The position numbers were made by a program, and so were the translations under genes. The notes beneath the pieces are model-generated. The model was not told where the DNA came from and did not search any database. It was given only the letters and a program-made list of their open reading frames with translations. Of a DNA stretch of 64,000 nucleotides, positions 28,601 to 36,550 are shown in pieces (position 1 is the stretch's first letter; each line of letters starts with the position of its first letter). The stretch comes from Labilibaculum antarcticum (GTDB lineage: Bacteria > Bacteroidota > Bacteroidia > Bacteroidales > Marinifilaceae), in contig NZ_AP018042.1 in assembly GCF_002356295.1 (NCBI RefSeq), positions 1 through 64,000 on the forward strand, given 5' to 3'.

Positions 28601-29193
28601 TCTTGAATAAGCCGCCACCAACCTGGAACTCCCGAATCAATTGACACTCCAGCTCCAGTGAATATAACAAGTTTACCATTTTTCTTTGCTTCTACAATAT
28701 TCTTCAGACTTTCTCTTAGTTTGTTGGAGAAATTCGGAGTCTGAAAGGGAGTTTCTGTTTTAAAAATGAAGTTTTGGTTAGTAAGCCAATTGTCTTTCTT
28801 GGCAAGTAATTCTTCTTCGCTTAACCAAACAATATTATTCCATACCCCTTCATTACTTGGTAGTTTCTGATCAATACGTTCTATTTGCTCATTTGATAAA
28901 ATATACTCATATGATGTCGCATAAGGGTCATTTTTACTTGTTTTAAAAAGACGAGGAGGTTTTTCAAAATCGATTTTTTCATTCTTGTCGTTTATATCTC
29001 GCAAGCCAAAGTAACTTATGATTTTATTTTTAAAATCAGTAAACCTGAATCGATCTCCTATAGCATTACTTTTATAATCAAAAAACTTGTATTTAGAACC
29101 TTCCTTTAATACTAGATAATCAAATTTATTTGAGAAATCATTGGATTTAGCTACTATCTGTTTTTTAATTATTGCAATACTTAAATGATTCAT
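25636..29193 (-). CDS. Large SIR2-domain protein, candidate anti-phage NADase
   Basis: This 1185-residue protein has an unusual N-terminal region of about 160 residues, then a SIR2 domain (about 163-400). The NAD-binding TGAGVSIDSGVPGW is at 179-192, the TNYD motif at 259-262 (Asn260), the putative catalytic His298 in KMHGDF, and VGFSFTDPNLEHI near 339-351. A C-terminal part of nearly 800 residues follows, helical and TPR-like in feel, with a Cys cluster NCNCPKC at 571-577. No P-loop is seen. The architecture is close to defence-associated sirtuins (DSR type), which deplete NAD after phage sensing; that role is inferred. It stands alone, very AT-rich, next to repeats. Confidence 0.85.
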   Translation of the reverse strand: MNHLSIAIIKKQIVAKSNDFSNKFDYLVLKEGSKYKFFDYKSNAIGDRFRFTDFKNKIISYFGLRDINDKNEKIDFEKPPRLFKTSKNDPYATSYEYILSNEQIERIDQKLPSNEGVWNNIVWLSEEELLAKKDNWLTNQNFIFKTETPFQTPNFSNKLRESLKNIVEAKKNGKLVIFTGAGVSIDSGVPGWWRLIQELKAGIDGDEEDFLKVGQLYYDSRGKKEYNSRVQEILKHGVTKYNPIHQKIVELQPHHIISTNYDSHFEQIFEQKSYRYSVIKKDTDLPYSNGSSLFVKMHGDFDERNIVLKEKDYEQYSENFPLIEGFIKGIFASKLVLFVGFSFTDPNLEHITNSVKNILKEDNQPPYLFIIQDKKDKNYKERKRKLEKKGLIIVEYEDLPINKYFEGITSDEESIQLKELSPTGQKVFKFLKTIEEFDVFSDTIENLNVKDQLINSVLRFKELGAIPLSVIEKISPFKLQKKAQYELNTSASYNYPAIETLNEDLLSFLKDEKGDMDNIVLKPINDKTIKPEKQELHKALNLLCSSGVFAVGRKNDTSPSYIKFHVENNENCNCPKCLFGRFEIGNLLQELYSTASKAICKSTNQNIGFEEAWGFQKMGQFAKAYFTLEEMKSKSWRKKEYVSFFIASYNQTLLYPFLRSWDIMDLNENELEDIQIKIKKIDLDKILFELPIDISIKEALVAIKENKLFESSRIIIERNYSTIKDTYDKYKDGNYYSMGPAYWHEAETTFYILWIFYKNNSLFNEEYKYFIDLANRYLESMLMSYSTNIQYKQKLPNFSELFVITFITLGNTKELASHLKTYDVKTLKFENNKKTLNNIFESFESFITSGYEINTIFSRKINNNKLYSRALKDSDLFKSKMVRSLNNFLVLFTKIDLSNSQVNEVLDKILNYLEVNSIYEYHDSFSYFSLFSVQYINSFNEQNIFRLLNYIVSKHIGTNSLVEPICDAIINKQGNEQILGEEFYIQLLQCKDKKKIAPFFRLLNKEQQTKYLKLIKPSLDNNKLIQYLYNWGVWELRNESSIFDKYVANLYLACKGFPDYEINNDGFPNNIKSTSVWNQLHFYVNLIYKNQLFDMESINDIHSSIDSEMFKWILKPDAFDYSKFNLNWILSFDRPHIMEHIGKSRDLKTAVKKGLSRNYNVNVAKIYFEKLLTEQVESTMPQHTL

Positions 29194-29520
29194 TGATTTT
29201 ATTTTTTAATATCTAATTCAATTGAAAATTAAGGTAGTTCTATGTGTACCAACTCCAAAACAAACCCAAACGAGTCCATTTCAATTCTCCAATTCAAAAA
29301 GCCCTTTTCACCCCGCCCTCACGGCACAATAAAAACACTTCTCTCATTTTTAACTTCCGAATCTACGAAACAAAAACTAGCTAACAAAACATTTATATCG
29401 CAAAGTCAACAACTCGTTTTTAGCCAACATAAAAGGACTGCCTTGTCTTATTCTGTTGAACAGGGAGCGCAACACAGCAGTTAACAGCTATCTCCTAACA
29501 CATTTTGGAGCTGCAAGCTT

Positions 29521-29834
29521 GGTGAAAATCGGTTCAGGGTGCTTCCAATGCTCAAAACCCCGCTGCTCTGCAGGGCAGTTTACTTCTAAGGCATCAGAAG
29601 TACATTGCTCTGTGTGGCAGTCTGCTTTTAAGGCAACAATAGTATACTGCCCCGCAGAGCAAGTCACTTTTTAGGCCACAAACAAGCACTGCTCCGTCGG
29701 GCAGTGTGCTTCCAAAGCAAAAAAACCACTCTGCCCCAGCGGGCAGAATGGTTTTTACTCATCAATTCTTGTTTGCTTTGCGGAGCAGTGCACTTTTAAT
29801 GCCTTGAGCGGGCACTGCTCCAATTTTACGTGAA
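29521..29834. repeat. Seven-to-eight-unit array of diverged palindromes with strict 42-bp period
   Basis: Units begin at 29563, 29605, 29647, 29689, 29731, 29773 and 29815, each exactly 42 bases apart, with a weaker unit at 29521. Each starts with a near-palindrome of the type CTGCTCTGCAGGGCAG, followed by a TxACTTTTAAGGC-like segment. Sequence identity between units is modest although spacing is exact. A 10-bp inverted repeat GGAGCAGTGC / GCACTGCTCC links the last two units (29782-29821). The rest of the gene-free stretch 29194-29520 shows nothing I can name. Confidence 0.85.
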
Positions 29835-30497
29835 CTATTCGGGAACAGCCTCTGCTATTACTTCCTTTTTTTTGCTTGCTGCCTTCGGAAACAATCTATG
29901 AGCAAAGGATTTTCCAAATATTTTTACTGCATCTAAATAATTGAATTCGTATTGCCTGCGCAAAGCGGCTTGTGCCATTTCCTCTTCGGCCAATGCTGTT
30001 TTAACCGCGGTAATCGAATTTTGATAGCTGCTGATACCGCTTCGGCAAATAGCAATTGCAGATTCTAAAGGCAACTGATAGCTTAGCAATTCATGTCCTT
30101 CCTCGAATCCTTTCAGGCGTTGCAATACCTGCTCAGCTTTATCGGGTTCGGCACTTAAAGATGCCTCAGTTATGGTGGTTGTTTTTCCATCGGGAAACAA
30201 CATGCTGTGAACCGAACGCCCTGGATGGGCGCGATCGTATTGCTTTGTACCGGCGGATAAATTGCGGATTACATCATCCAAAGCAGCATCGTTAAATTGC
30301 ATGTCGTCGTAAGCTGCTGTTTTATCATCTTCGCAAGCCAATCGAATCTCCTGCTTTTCCTTTAAATTAGTTATTGAGGGTGTAATTGCAGTTACCAAAT
30401 TTTCTGCTCCCTTTATTCTTTTGCAGAGTCGGGTGTGTCTTTTAGAACTATCCAGATGACCATCTGTCGACATCTTGTCGTATAACATTTTTGCCAT
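29835..30497 (-). CDS. Hypothetical helical protein
   Basis: I do not recognise this 220-residue protein. It is soluble, alpha-helical and richer in Ala than its neighbours; motifs include KRIKGAENLVTAITPSI near 28 and LLSYQLPLESAIAICRSGISSYQNSI near 140-165. The base composition is visibly richer in G+C than the SIR2 gene beside it. The end of the gene abuts the 42-bp palindromic array, whose final inverted repeat begins 14 bases past the stop and may serve as its transcript end. Confidence 0.65.
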   Translation of the reverse strand: MAKMLYDKMSTDGHLDSSKRHTRLCKRIKGAENLVTAITPSITNLKEKQEIRLACEDDKTAAYDDMQFNDAALDDVIRNLSAGTKQYDRAHPGRSVHSMLFPDGKTTTITEASLSAEPDKAEQVLQRLKGFEEGHELLSYQLPLESAIAICRSGISSYQNSITAVKTALAEEEMAQAALRRQYEFNYLDAVKIFGKSFAHRLFPKAASKKKEVIAEAVPE

Positions 30498-30960
30498 GTT
30501 AATTAATTTTTAATGAAAAACTATAATTATTTACAAGAATTGATTTTAAGCATTTACGTACGATCATTATCTCTCAATCACCAACAAATCCTACCAACTC
30601 CATCTAATTCTATTTCCTCACCAACAAATTCAACCCAACTCTTCTCTTTTTTTATGATCAGGCATCTAAATTAATAACATTTTTCAAAACACAACATAAC
30701 TACTTGTTTTATTTTCCCATAATTCGAGTGTTTTGTAAAGCAAAGCCCAATTCATGGGGAATTGGGCTACTATTTAATTGCATGCATTTTCTTCTTTTTA
30801 CAGCTCACAGTCTTTTTAATTCGATACAACTATCGGTGATCTTTTGTGCCTCAAACACCCCTCTGTACTTAGTTTCTAACTCTTTCGTGATTCCCTTAAA
30901 AAGAAGAGAATTCGGAACAGGTACATTTACACTCTGTTTTTGTTTAAAACCTCACCCCGG

Positions 30961-30980
30961 CCCTCTCCTATAGGAGAGGG
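30961..30980. repeat. 20-bp perfect palindrome
   Basis: CCCTCTCCTA followed directly by TAGGAGAGGG is a perfect palindrome in the gene-free stretch 30498-31685. It belongs to a class of short dispersed intergenic palindromes; no gene is attached to it. Confidence 0.7.
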
Positions 30981-31000
30981 AGAAAAAAAAGAGAGCATCA

Positions 31001-31100
31001 GACCTGTTTTCTTTGCGTTCTTTGTGATGTCCTTTGGTGTACTTTGTGGTTAAAGCATTTGCTTTGATGTTGTTTTACACGTTAAACACCCCTCTGTCCT
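31001..31100 (+). repeat. Dispersed intergenic repeat, copy 1
   Basis: The segment from GACCTGTTTTCTTTGCGTTC to CACCCCTCTGTCC recurs at 31563-31660 with about 85 percent identity by eye. A third, partial copy (the TTTGTGCC..ACACCCCTCTGT end) is at 30842-30867. No coding signal is seen. Confidence 0.75.
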
Positions 31101-31471
31101 TCGGACATCTCCCCTCGAAAAGGGAGAAACGTTCACAAACCAAGTCTTCCCTTCCCGAGGGGAAGTGCCGACAGGAGAAGGGGTTTCAGAAAAAAAGAAA
31201 ATTAACAGTGAATCTTGTTTTGTGTTTTAGAGCGGGAGTTGCCGATCGGGCGCGATTCGGACTAATTGGATTGATTGGAAAACCACACAGCTTCCGAGAG
31301 GCTTGATTCTTTTGCATACTTTTCTCATCTAAGGAGAAAAGTATGAGCCCATCGGCTTGAGATAAATGCTAAAAACATTTATTTTACTAACTGTTATATC
31401 ATTTCGTCGCATGCATGAACTCATCCTTTATCAAGATTTTTACGTGCGACAATTACACTTTACTTCCAATA

Positions 31472-31535
31472 CCTGGGGTGACATTCGCTCCGCTCATTTT
31501 ACCCCAGGCTATGATGTTCGAGCCCTTCAGGCTCG
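31472..31535. repeat. Inverted repeat pair in intergenic region
   Basis: CCTGGGGT (31472-31479) pairs with ACCCCAGG (31501-31508), and CGAGCC (31519-31524) pairs with GGCTCG (31530-31535). This is a compact two-hairpin element between the two copies of the dispersed repeat. Function unknown. Confidence 0.6.
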
Positions 31536-31562
31536 GGAGTGAAATCCAGAAAGGAAATAGTA

Positions 31563-31660
31563 GACCTGTTGTTTCTTTGTGTTCTTCGTGATGTCCTTGG
31601 TGTGCTTTGTGGTTAAAGCATTTTTTTTGATGTTGTTTTGTGCCTAAAACACCCCTCTGT
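31563..31660 (+). repeat. Dispersed intergenic repeat, copy 2
   Basis: This is the second copy of the repeat described at 31001-31100, ending 26 bases before the 3' end of the hybrid kinase gene. It suggests that 31001-31660 grew by duplication. Confidence 0.75.
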
Positions 31661-31685
31661 CACTATCAAACACTGTTCGTGTAAT

Positions 31686-34547
31686 CTATTTCACGTAATT
31701 TTTAATCAGAGCGTATAATTTTTCCTTTTTAACTGGTTTTTCAATATAATCATCACAACCAGCCTCAAGAGCGATCTCTTTATCCCTGGCTGTGATATAG
31801 GCCGATTGTGCAATTACAGGCAATGATGGATAAATAATTTTAATCAATTTTGTGGCTTCCAGTCCATTTAAAACCGGCATCTTTACATCCATTAAAACTA
31901 AATTGATGTCGACATTATTTTCACAAAATTCAATTGCTTCCCTGCCATTAATTGCATGTAGAATTTGAATATTTTCGCCACTTAGTATTTCTTTCAGGTA
32001 CATGAAACTTATTTCATCGTCTTCGGCAATAAGTACAAGTAGTTTTTTTCCGACTCCAAAATAGGCAGGCTGATCGATGTAGTGATCCTTTACATCACTT
32101 TTTGGTTTCTTAAAAGGCAAATTAAAATAAAAAGTAGACCCTTCACCTTGTTCTGATTCCACCCAAATACGACCACCTAATTTTTCGATATATGCCTTTG
32201 AAATAGCAAGTCCTAATCCACTTCCGTCGCTAGCATTGGCAGGGGTTAAATTTTCCTGTACAAAGCGTACAAATATCTTTTGCTGAAAATCGGTTGAAAT
32301 ACCAACCCCTGTGTCTCTCACATAAAATTGCAAGAGGTCGTTTTGAATCGCATATCCAAAATTTATTTGCCCTTCCTTAGTAAATTTCAATGCGTTTCCA
32401 ATCAGGTTGGTCAGTATCTGGGTTAATTTTGTTTTGTCGGTAACAATACGACTATCCGATTTCCGGAGCTCCGATTCCTGAGTTAACAGCAAGCCCCTTC
32501 GTTTAGCTACTGGTTTAAAAAATACGAGCAAGTCTTCCAATAACTGATTGATTTCAAAATCTTCTTCAATAACCTCTACCTGCCCGGTTTCAATTCGGGA
32601 AATATCAATAAGGTCAGATATAATAGTTAACATGCGATTCCCACTTTGTTCTATAATTTCAATATATTTCTTTTGCTTATCACCTGTCAAACCCGGACTT
32701 TTCAGCAAATCGGCAAAACCAAGAATTCCATTCATAGGAGTACGAATTTCATGACTCATATTGGCAAGGAATGCTGTTTTTAATTTATCGCTTTCTTCCG
32801 CTTTTTCCTTGGCCTTTATCAACTCCATTTCACCTTTCTTAATTTCCGATAAATCAATTGTTTGAATAATGGCATTGGTAACTTCTTTATTTAAGCCAAA
32901 AACCGGTGTCATAATAGTCCGAATAATTTTATGCGTAGCGTCCTTAACCTCTATATGCTCCACCTCCATAAAATTATAGTCAATTATAAAATCGGCAATT
33001 TCTCCTTTGTTAAAAACTCCTTCCACCAAGGGTTTAAATCCCATTTTCTCTATTACATTGTCTTCAAGAAGATTGTATTTTCCAATTACCTCATTCTTTT
33101 TTGCCCCAAATAAATTCAGACTAGCGCTGTTTATTTTTATGGCAGTCCCTTTTTTGTCAGATATCCACATACTTACGGCGGCATCTTCAATAATTGTGTC
33201 CAAAAAATTCGAATTTTCTTTTAATTGATTCTCAACCGCCTTAATTTTACTGATATCCTGAAGTGATCCTGTTACTTTTATAATTTTTCCATTTTTCTTT
33301 ATCGGCTTGCCAATGGTTCGCACCCATTTATGATTGCCTTTGGCAGAAATTAATTCCAATTCCAAATCGTAGGCTTTTCCTTTTTCGAGACACTGCTTTA
33401 AGGCAGTTTCAATTCTTTCTCTTGAACTTGGACAATAATAACTCAAGCCAATTTCAACATTGGGCGCATCTTCAGCATTTAAATCATGAATCCTGGCAAC
33501 CTCCTTTGTCCAGGTTCCTTCACCCGTTTCAACATCGAACTCCCATCCTCCAACTTTTGCCAATTTTCCGGTTTCCTCCAATATTTTCTTAATCTTCAAA
33601 ATTTCTTCCTTTGTGTTTTTACTTGCAGTAATATCATTTATATTCCCAAATATTTGTATCGGTTCCCCTTTTTGATTCCTTAAGAAGATTGTCTCTTTAG
33701 AATGCAACCAAAGCCACTTCCCATTTTTATGCTTCATCCTGTATTCATGCTCAATAAATTCATTATCCTTTGCCGAAATGTAGCGTGGAATTATGCTGTT
33801 CAGATAAATCTCAAAATCATCTGGATGCATCAAGCTGGATATCAAAGAATTTCCCATCTTTTTTATCTCAGACACAGAATACCCAAGTATTTTCTCAATC
33901 CCATTATTGCTGTATACATTTGATTTTGACTGAATATCGTACACATAAATAATATCAGATGAAGTATTCAACAAAGTCTCGTTAAATATTTTACTTTCTT
34001 CCAGAGCTTTGTTTGTTTCAATCTGATTTATATTATTCAATCCGATTTCGCACAACATCTCAGTCATGTTTAACAGAAAGATCAAGATATCCTTTACTTC
34101 ACTTTCTTTTATTACAGGTACTTTAGAGAGGGCATCAAGATATTTCGCCGTATTAAAATTATATTTTACAGACTGAGCTCGAAAAGTCTCGATATTTGGA
34201 GGTTCAAAAAGAAACTGACCCGTAAAAAGGTTGCCAATGTGTTTTCCGCGAATTACTATTGGAACTGCTATATCAACAAGGCCGTTTAAGCATTTGTATA
34301 CATTGTACTTACCTCCTTCAGATAATTTTCCTGCAAGAAATGTATCACTTTTTTTACAATTCATCGCCGTTTTTGAGTGTTCCCGATGATAGCAGGTGCA
34401 GATTTCCCGCCAGCCAGTTTGTACCAATATATTGCCATCAAGATCGAGAATCGCAGTCACAATATTAGTCAGTTTACTAAAACTTTTTAAAATTTTCGAT
34501 ATCTTTTCAATATCTATTATCTCGGGTATTTTATAGTCTTTTTCCAA
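31686..34547 (-). CDS. PocR-PAS hybrid sensor histidine kinase/response regulator
   Basis: The 953-residue protein begins with a PocR-type ligand-binding domain (about 15-165; CTCYHREHSKTAMNCKKSD and GNLFTGQFLFEPP are its marks). Three PAS domains follow (about 185-310, 325-435, 445-570). Next are HisKA with phosphoacceptor His599 (ANMSHEIRTPMNG), a HATPase domain (NLIGNALKFT, DTGVGI, GSGLGLAISKAY) and a receiver domain with acceptor Asp887 (LVLMDVKMPVLNG). It is cytosolic, and PocR domains bind small hydrocarbon-type ligands. The frame has no early ATG; TTG at 34547 is the best start. It carries no DNA-binding output domain, so signalling goes through a partner. Confidence 0.92.
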   Translation of the reverse strand: MEKDYKIPEIIDIEKISKILKSFSKLTNIVTAILDLDGNILVQTGWREICTCYHREHSKTAMNCKKSDTFLAGKLSEGGKYNVYKCLNGLVDIAVPIVIRGKHIGNLFTGQFLFEPPNIETFRAQSVKYNFNTAKYLDALSKVPVIKESEVKDILIFLLNMTEMLCEIGLNNINQIETNKALEESKIFNETLLNTSSDIIYVYDIQSKSNVYSNNGIEKILGYSVSEIKKMGNSLISSLMHPDDFEIYLNSIIPRYISAKDNEFIEHEYRMKHKNGKWLWLHSKETIFLRNQKGEPIQIFGNINDITASKNTKEEILKIKKILEETGKLAKVGGWEFDVETGEGTWTKEVARIHDLNAEDAPNVEIGLSYYCPSSRERIETALKQCLEKGKAYDLELELISAKGNHKWVRTIGKPIKKNGKIIKVTGSLQDISKIKAVENQLKENSNFLDTIIEDAAVSMWISDKKGTAIKINSASLNLFGAKKNEVIGKYNLLEDNVIEKMGFKPLVEGVFNKGEIADFIIDYNFMEVEHIEVKDATHKIIRTIMTPVFGLNKEVTNAIIQTIDLSEIKKGEMELIKAKEKAEESDKLKTAFLANMSHEIRTPMNGILGFADLLKSPGLTGDKQKKYIEIIEQSGNRMLTIISDLIDISRIETGQVEVIEEDFEINQLLEDLLVFFKPVAKRRGLLLTQESELRKSDSRIVTDKTKLTQILTNLIGNALKFTKEGQINFGYAIQNDLLQFYVRDTGVGISTDFQQKIFVRFVQENLTPANASDGSGLGLAISKAYIEKLGGRIWVESEQGEGSTFYFNLPFKKPKSDVKDHYIDQPAYFGVGKKLLVLIAEDDEISFMYLKEILSGENIQILHAINGREAIEFCENNVDINLVLMDVKMPVLNGLEATKLIKIIYPSLPVIAQSAYITARDKEIALEAGCDDYIEKPVKKEKLYALIKNYVK

Positions 34548-34775
34548 ATCATTTGTTTTATAAACTACACTAAACTAGCCTAATTTGCATTGAAAATACA
34601 ACAATATTAAATGACAATCAAGAAGTTGTTATTTTTTCGCAAGTACACAAAAGTGCTGGCTTTTTGTTCCTACTACTATTTCTATAAATATATTATACTG
34701 AATAGATTGTAGACTTGTCGGGAACATCCACAACTATAGTGGCGGGTAGTTGAGATTTCCAGAATAAATCCAGAC

Positions 34776-34890
34776 TCCCTTGTTGCAAATGGGAATTGCT
34801 TCTCCCTTGCAGGGATTTTTCCGGAACATTGGCATCAGAATTAAAGTACAGATTGTTGGTGTTTTTTTGATACTGAAAAGGCTCAGACTT
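34776..34890 (-). pseudogene. Decayed fragment of the 38.7-kb lipoprotein gene (3' part)
   Basis: This stretch is about 80 percent identical by eye to 38901-39016 inside the intact lipoprotein gene; shared words include ATTGGCAT, GAATTAAAGTACAGA and TTTTTTTGATACTGAA. Frameshifts prevent translation. A second fragment at 38346-38540 matches the adjoining 5' part in the same orientation, so both look like halves of one interrupted paralogue. The gene-free stretch 34548-34970 otherwise shows nothing. Confidence 0.7.
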
Positions 34891-34970
34891 ATTTTAGATT
34901 TGCAATAGAATGAGTGAATGCAGTAAAAAGGGGCCAGTAAGCATCTAGATTGAGTAATTCCGACTATCCT

Positions 34971-35657
34971 TTATCCAAATCTGCTAATTTCCTTTAATTT
35001 ATCAGGTTTTAAGATTTCGATAATCTTACCATTACTGCTTATAATTCCTTCTTTTTTGAATTCGCTTAATAATTTAATGGTACTCTCCTTCGAGATGCAG
35101 GCAAAATCAGCAATGTCTTTTCTGGTGATGTAATTAAAAATATTTTCATCTTTAAACTCTTCTGAGCACAAGTTTAATAATGTATCGGCAAGCCTTCCCG
35201 GTATTTGTTTGTAACTAATGCTCTTAATAAAATTTAAAAAGTATTTTTCCCGCACGCAATACTGCTTTATCAATTCTGATGCAAAATCAGAATTGCTTTC
35301 CAATAGTTTCCGAATGGCGTCTTTATCAATCAGGCAAACATCTGTTTCCTTAAGGGCAACAACAGAATAGTTATAAATATTCTCTCCATATATTGAGGCC
35401 AGACCAATAAAATTCATTGACTTAAGTATCTTGATATTCGTAAATTTATTATTGGTATTCTCCAAATAAAGTTTTACCAAACCATTGGGAATATATAACA
35501 CATAAGAAGCAAAAGCTCCCTGTTTACAAAGAATTTCACCTTTCCTATATTGAATCTGAATTTTCATTTGATTAATGAATTCCAATTCAGATGGAATTAG
35601 TTTTTTGAAACATTTCGAAGCTATTTCACAATCGGCACATGTGTTGATTACACTCAT
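34971..35657 (-). CDS. Crp/Fnr-family transcription regulator
   Basis: The 228-residue protein has a cyclic-nucleotide-binding-like sensor fold (about 20-140, KGEILCKQGAFASYVLYIPNG) and a C-terminal winged helix (about 150-225, TRKDIADFACISKESTIKLL). Three N-terminal cysteines (Cys7, Cys10, Cys16 in CADCEIASKC) are spaced like iron-sulfur ligands of FNR-type sensors, so oxygen or redox sensing is plausible though a fourth ligand is not obvious. It is transcribed divergently from the DUF5320/NifX-like pair, which it may control through the palindromes at 35721-35761. Confidence 0.9.
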   Translation of the reverse strand: MSVINTCADCEIASKCFKKLIPSELEFINQMKIQIQYRKGEILCKQGAFASYVLYIPNGLVKLYLENTNNKFTNIKILKSMNFIGLASIYGENIYNYSVVALKETDVCLIDKDAIRKLLESNSDFASELIKQYCVREKYFLNFIKSISYKQIPGRLADTLLNLCSEEFKDENIFNYITRKDIADFACISKESTIKLLSEFKKEGIISSNGKIIEILKPDKLKEISRFG

Positions 35658-35720
35658 AACCTACTAGTTAAGTTCTAACATACAAATTACAACAAAAATA
35701 TTAATCTCATAAAATTAAGA

Positions 35721-35761
35721 TAGCTTATTAAAAATGGTGAGTTATCTCATTCAATAAGCTA
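35721..35761. promoter_or_regulatory. Nested palindromes, candidate Crp/Fnr operator
   Basis: TAGCTTATT (35721-35729) and AATAAGCTA (35753-35761) form a perfect 9-bp inverted repeat, and TGAGTTATCTCA (35738-35749) is a second dyad within it. They lie in the divergent region between the Crp/Fnr gene and the DUF5320 gene. Operator function is inferred from position and symmetry. Confidence 0.45.
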
Positions 35762-35848
35762 ATTACTAAGAAATCGTTTTTTGAGTTTTCGAAAATATTG
35801 TCGGGTAACTTTATAATACAGAATAAAAATCTTAAAACGGAGGTCAAA

Positions 35849-36013
35849 ATGCCAAACAGAGATGGAACAGGCCCTGATGGAAAAGGAGTCAAAACAGGAA
35901 GAAAGTTAGGTAACTGTAAGCCACAGGAATCTGCCAATGAAGAAAAACTCAAAGAAAGAGGATTGGGTAATCGTCGTTTGCAAGAAAAGGGAAATAAACG
36001 AAGACAAAACTGA
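35849..36013 (+). CDS. DUF5320-type small protein
   Basis: From ATG 35849 the 54-residue product begins MPNRDGTGPDGKGVKTGRKLG, the signature of the small DUF5320 family (commonly MPxxDGTGPxGxGPxTGRGxG). A strong Shine-Dalgarno GGAGG at 35839-35843 fixes this start against a longer frame. These proteins are common in anaerobes next to NifX/NifB-like proteins and are thought to relate to metal clusters; function is unproven. The tail is very basic and polar. Confidence 0.8.
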   Translation: MPNRDGTGPDGKGVKTGRKLGNCKPQESANEEKLKERGLGNRRLQEKGNKRRQN

Positions 36014-36080
36014 AATTGAACTTTGCAGAAAGTTAACCGATGCCCCTGCATATTTAATGCGGGATTTTAAAAATACGGAA

Positions 36081-36416
36081 ATGACAAAAATTGCAATTCC
36101 CGTTCTTAACGGGCAAATAAATAATCTTATCGGAGACACACAACAGTTTTACGTATGTAAAATTGTAAAAAATTCTATTGTTGAAGAGAAAGTCTTAAGT
36201 CCACCTGATCATGAACCGGGAGTATATCCTAAATGGCTCGCCGAAATAGGAGTAACAAATGTGATTGCCGAAAGTATGGGTCACAAAGCCATGGCCTTAT
36301 TTAATCAGAATAAAATAAATGTATTTGTGGGGGTATCAATTAAAACACCCAAAGAGTTAGTGATGGATTTACTCAACGGAACTCTTGAGACCAATGATAA
36401 TAGCTGTTCCCACTAG
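36081..36416 (+). CDS. NifX/NifB-associated family protein
   Basis: The product of 111 residues starting MTKIAIPVLNGQINNLIGDTQ belongs to the dinitrogenase iron-molybdenum cofactor biosynthesis (NifX/MTH1175-like) family: GDTQQFYVCKIVKN, PPDHEPGVYPKWLAEIGVTNVIAESMG and FNQNKINVFVGV are typical. No nitrogenase genes are here, so a general iron-sulfur/metal-cluster carrier role is likely. ATG 36081 is preferred; the longer frame overlaps the DUF5320 gene out of register. It is probably co-transcribed with that gene. Confidence 0.88.
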   Translation: MTKIAIPVLNGQINNLIGDTQQFYVCKIVKNSIVEEKVLSPPDHEPGVYPKWLAEIGVTNVIAESMGHKAMALFNQNKINVFVGVSIKTPKELVMDLLNGTLETNDNSCSH

Positions 36417-36550
36417 TTTTTATTTGTTACTGATAATAGTTAGCCTGATTGATAGCTTGCTGAACGTTTCAATGAACTGAATTTATTGTAATTCAAAAAT
36501 ATATTTTGCCTGATGCAGGTTTACTAAATGCAGGTATCACCCTATAAATT

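Noticed and set aside
29242-29674. Two overlapping open frames of 80 and 72 codons across the 42-bp array, the second with 14-residue repeats rich in Cys
   Set aside because: The repeat units contain stop codons in the same frame further on, composition is unlike a protein, and the palindromic array explains the periodicity.
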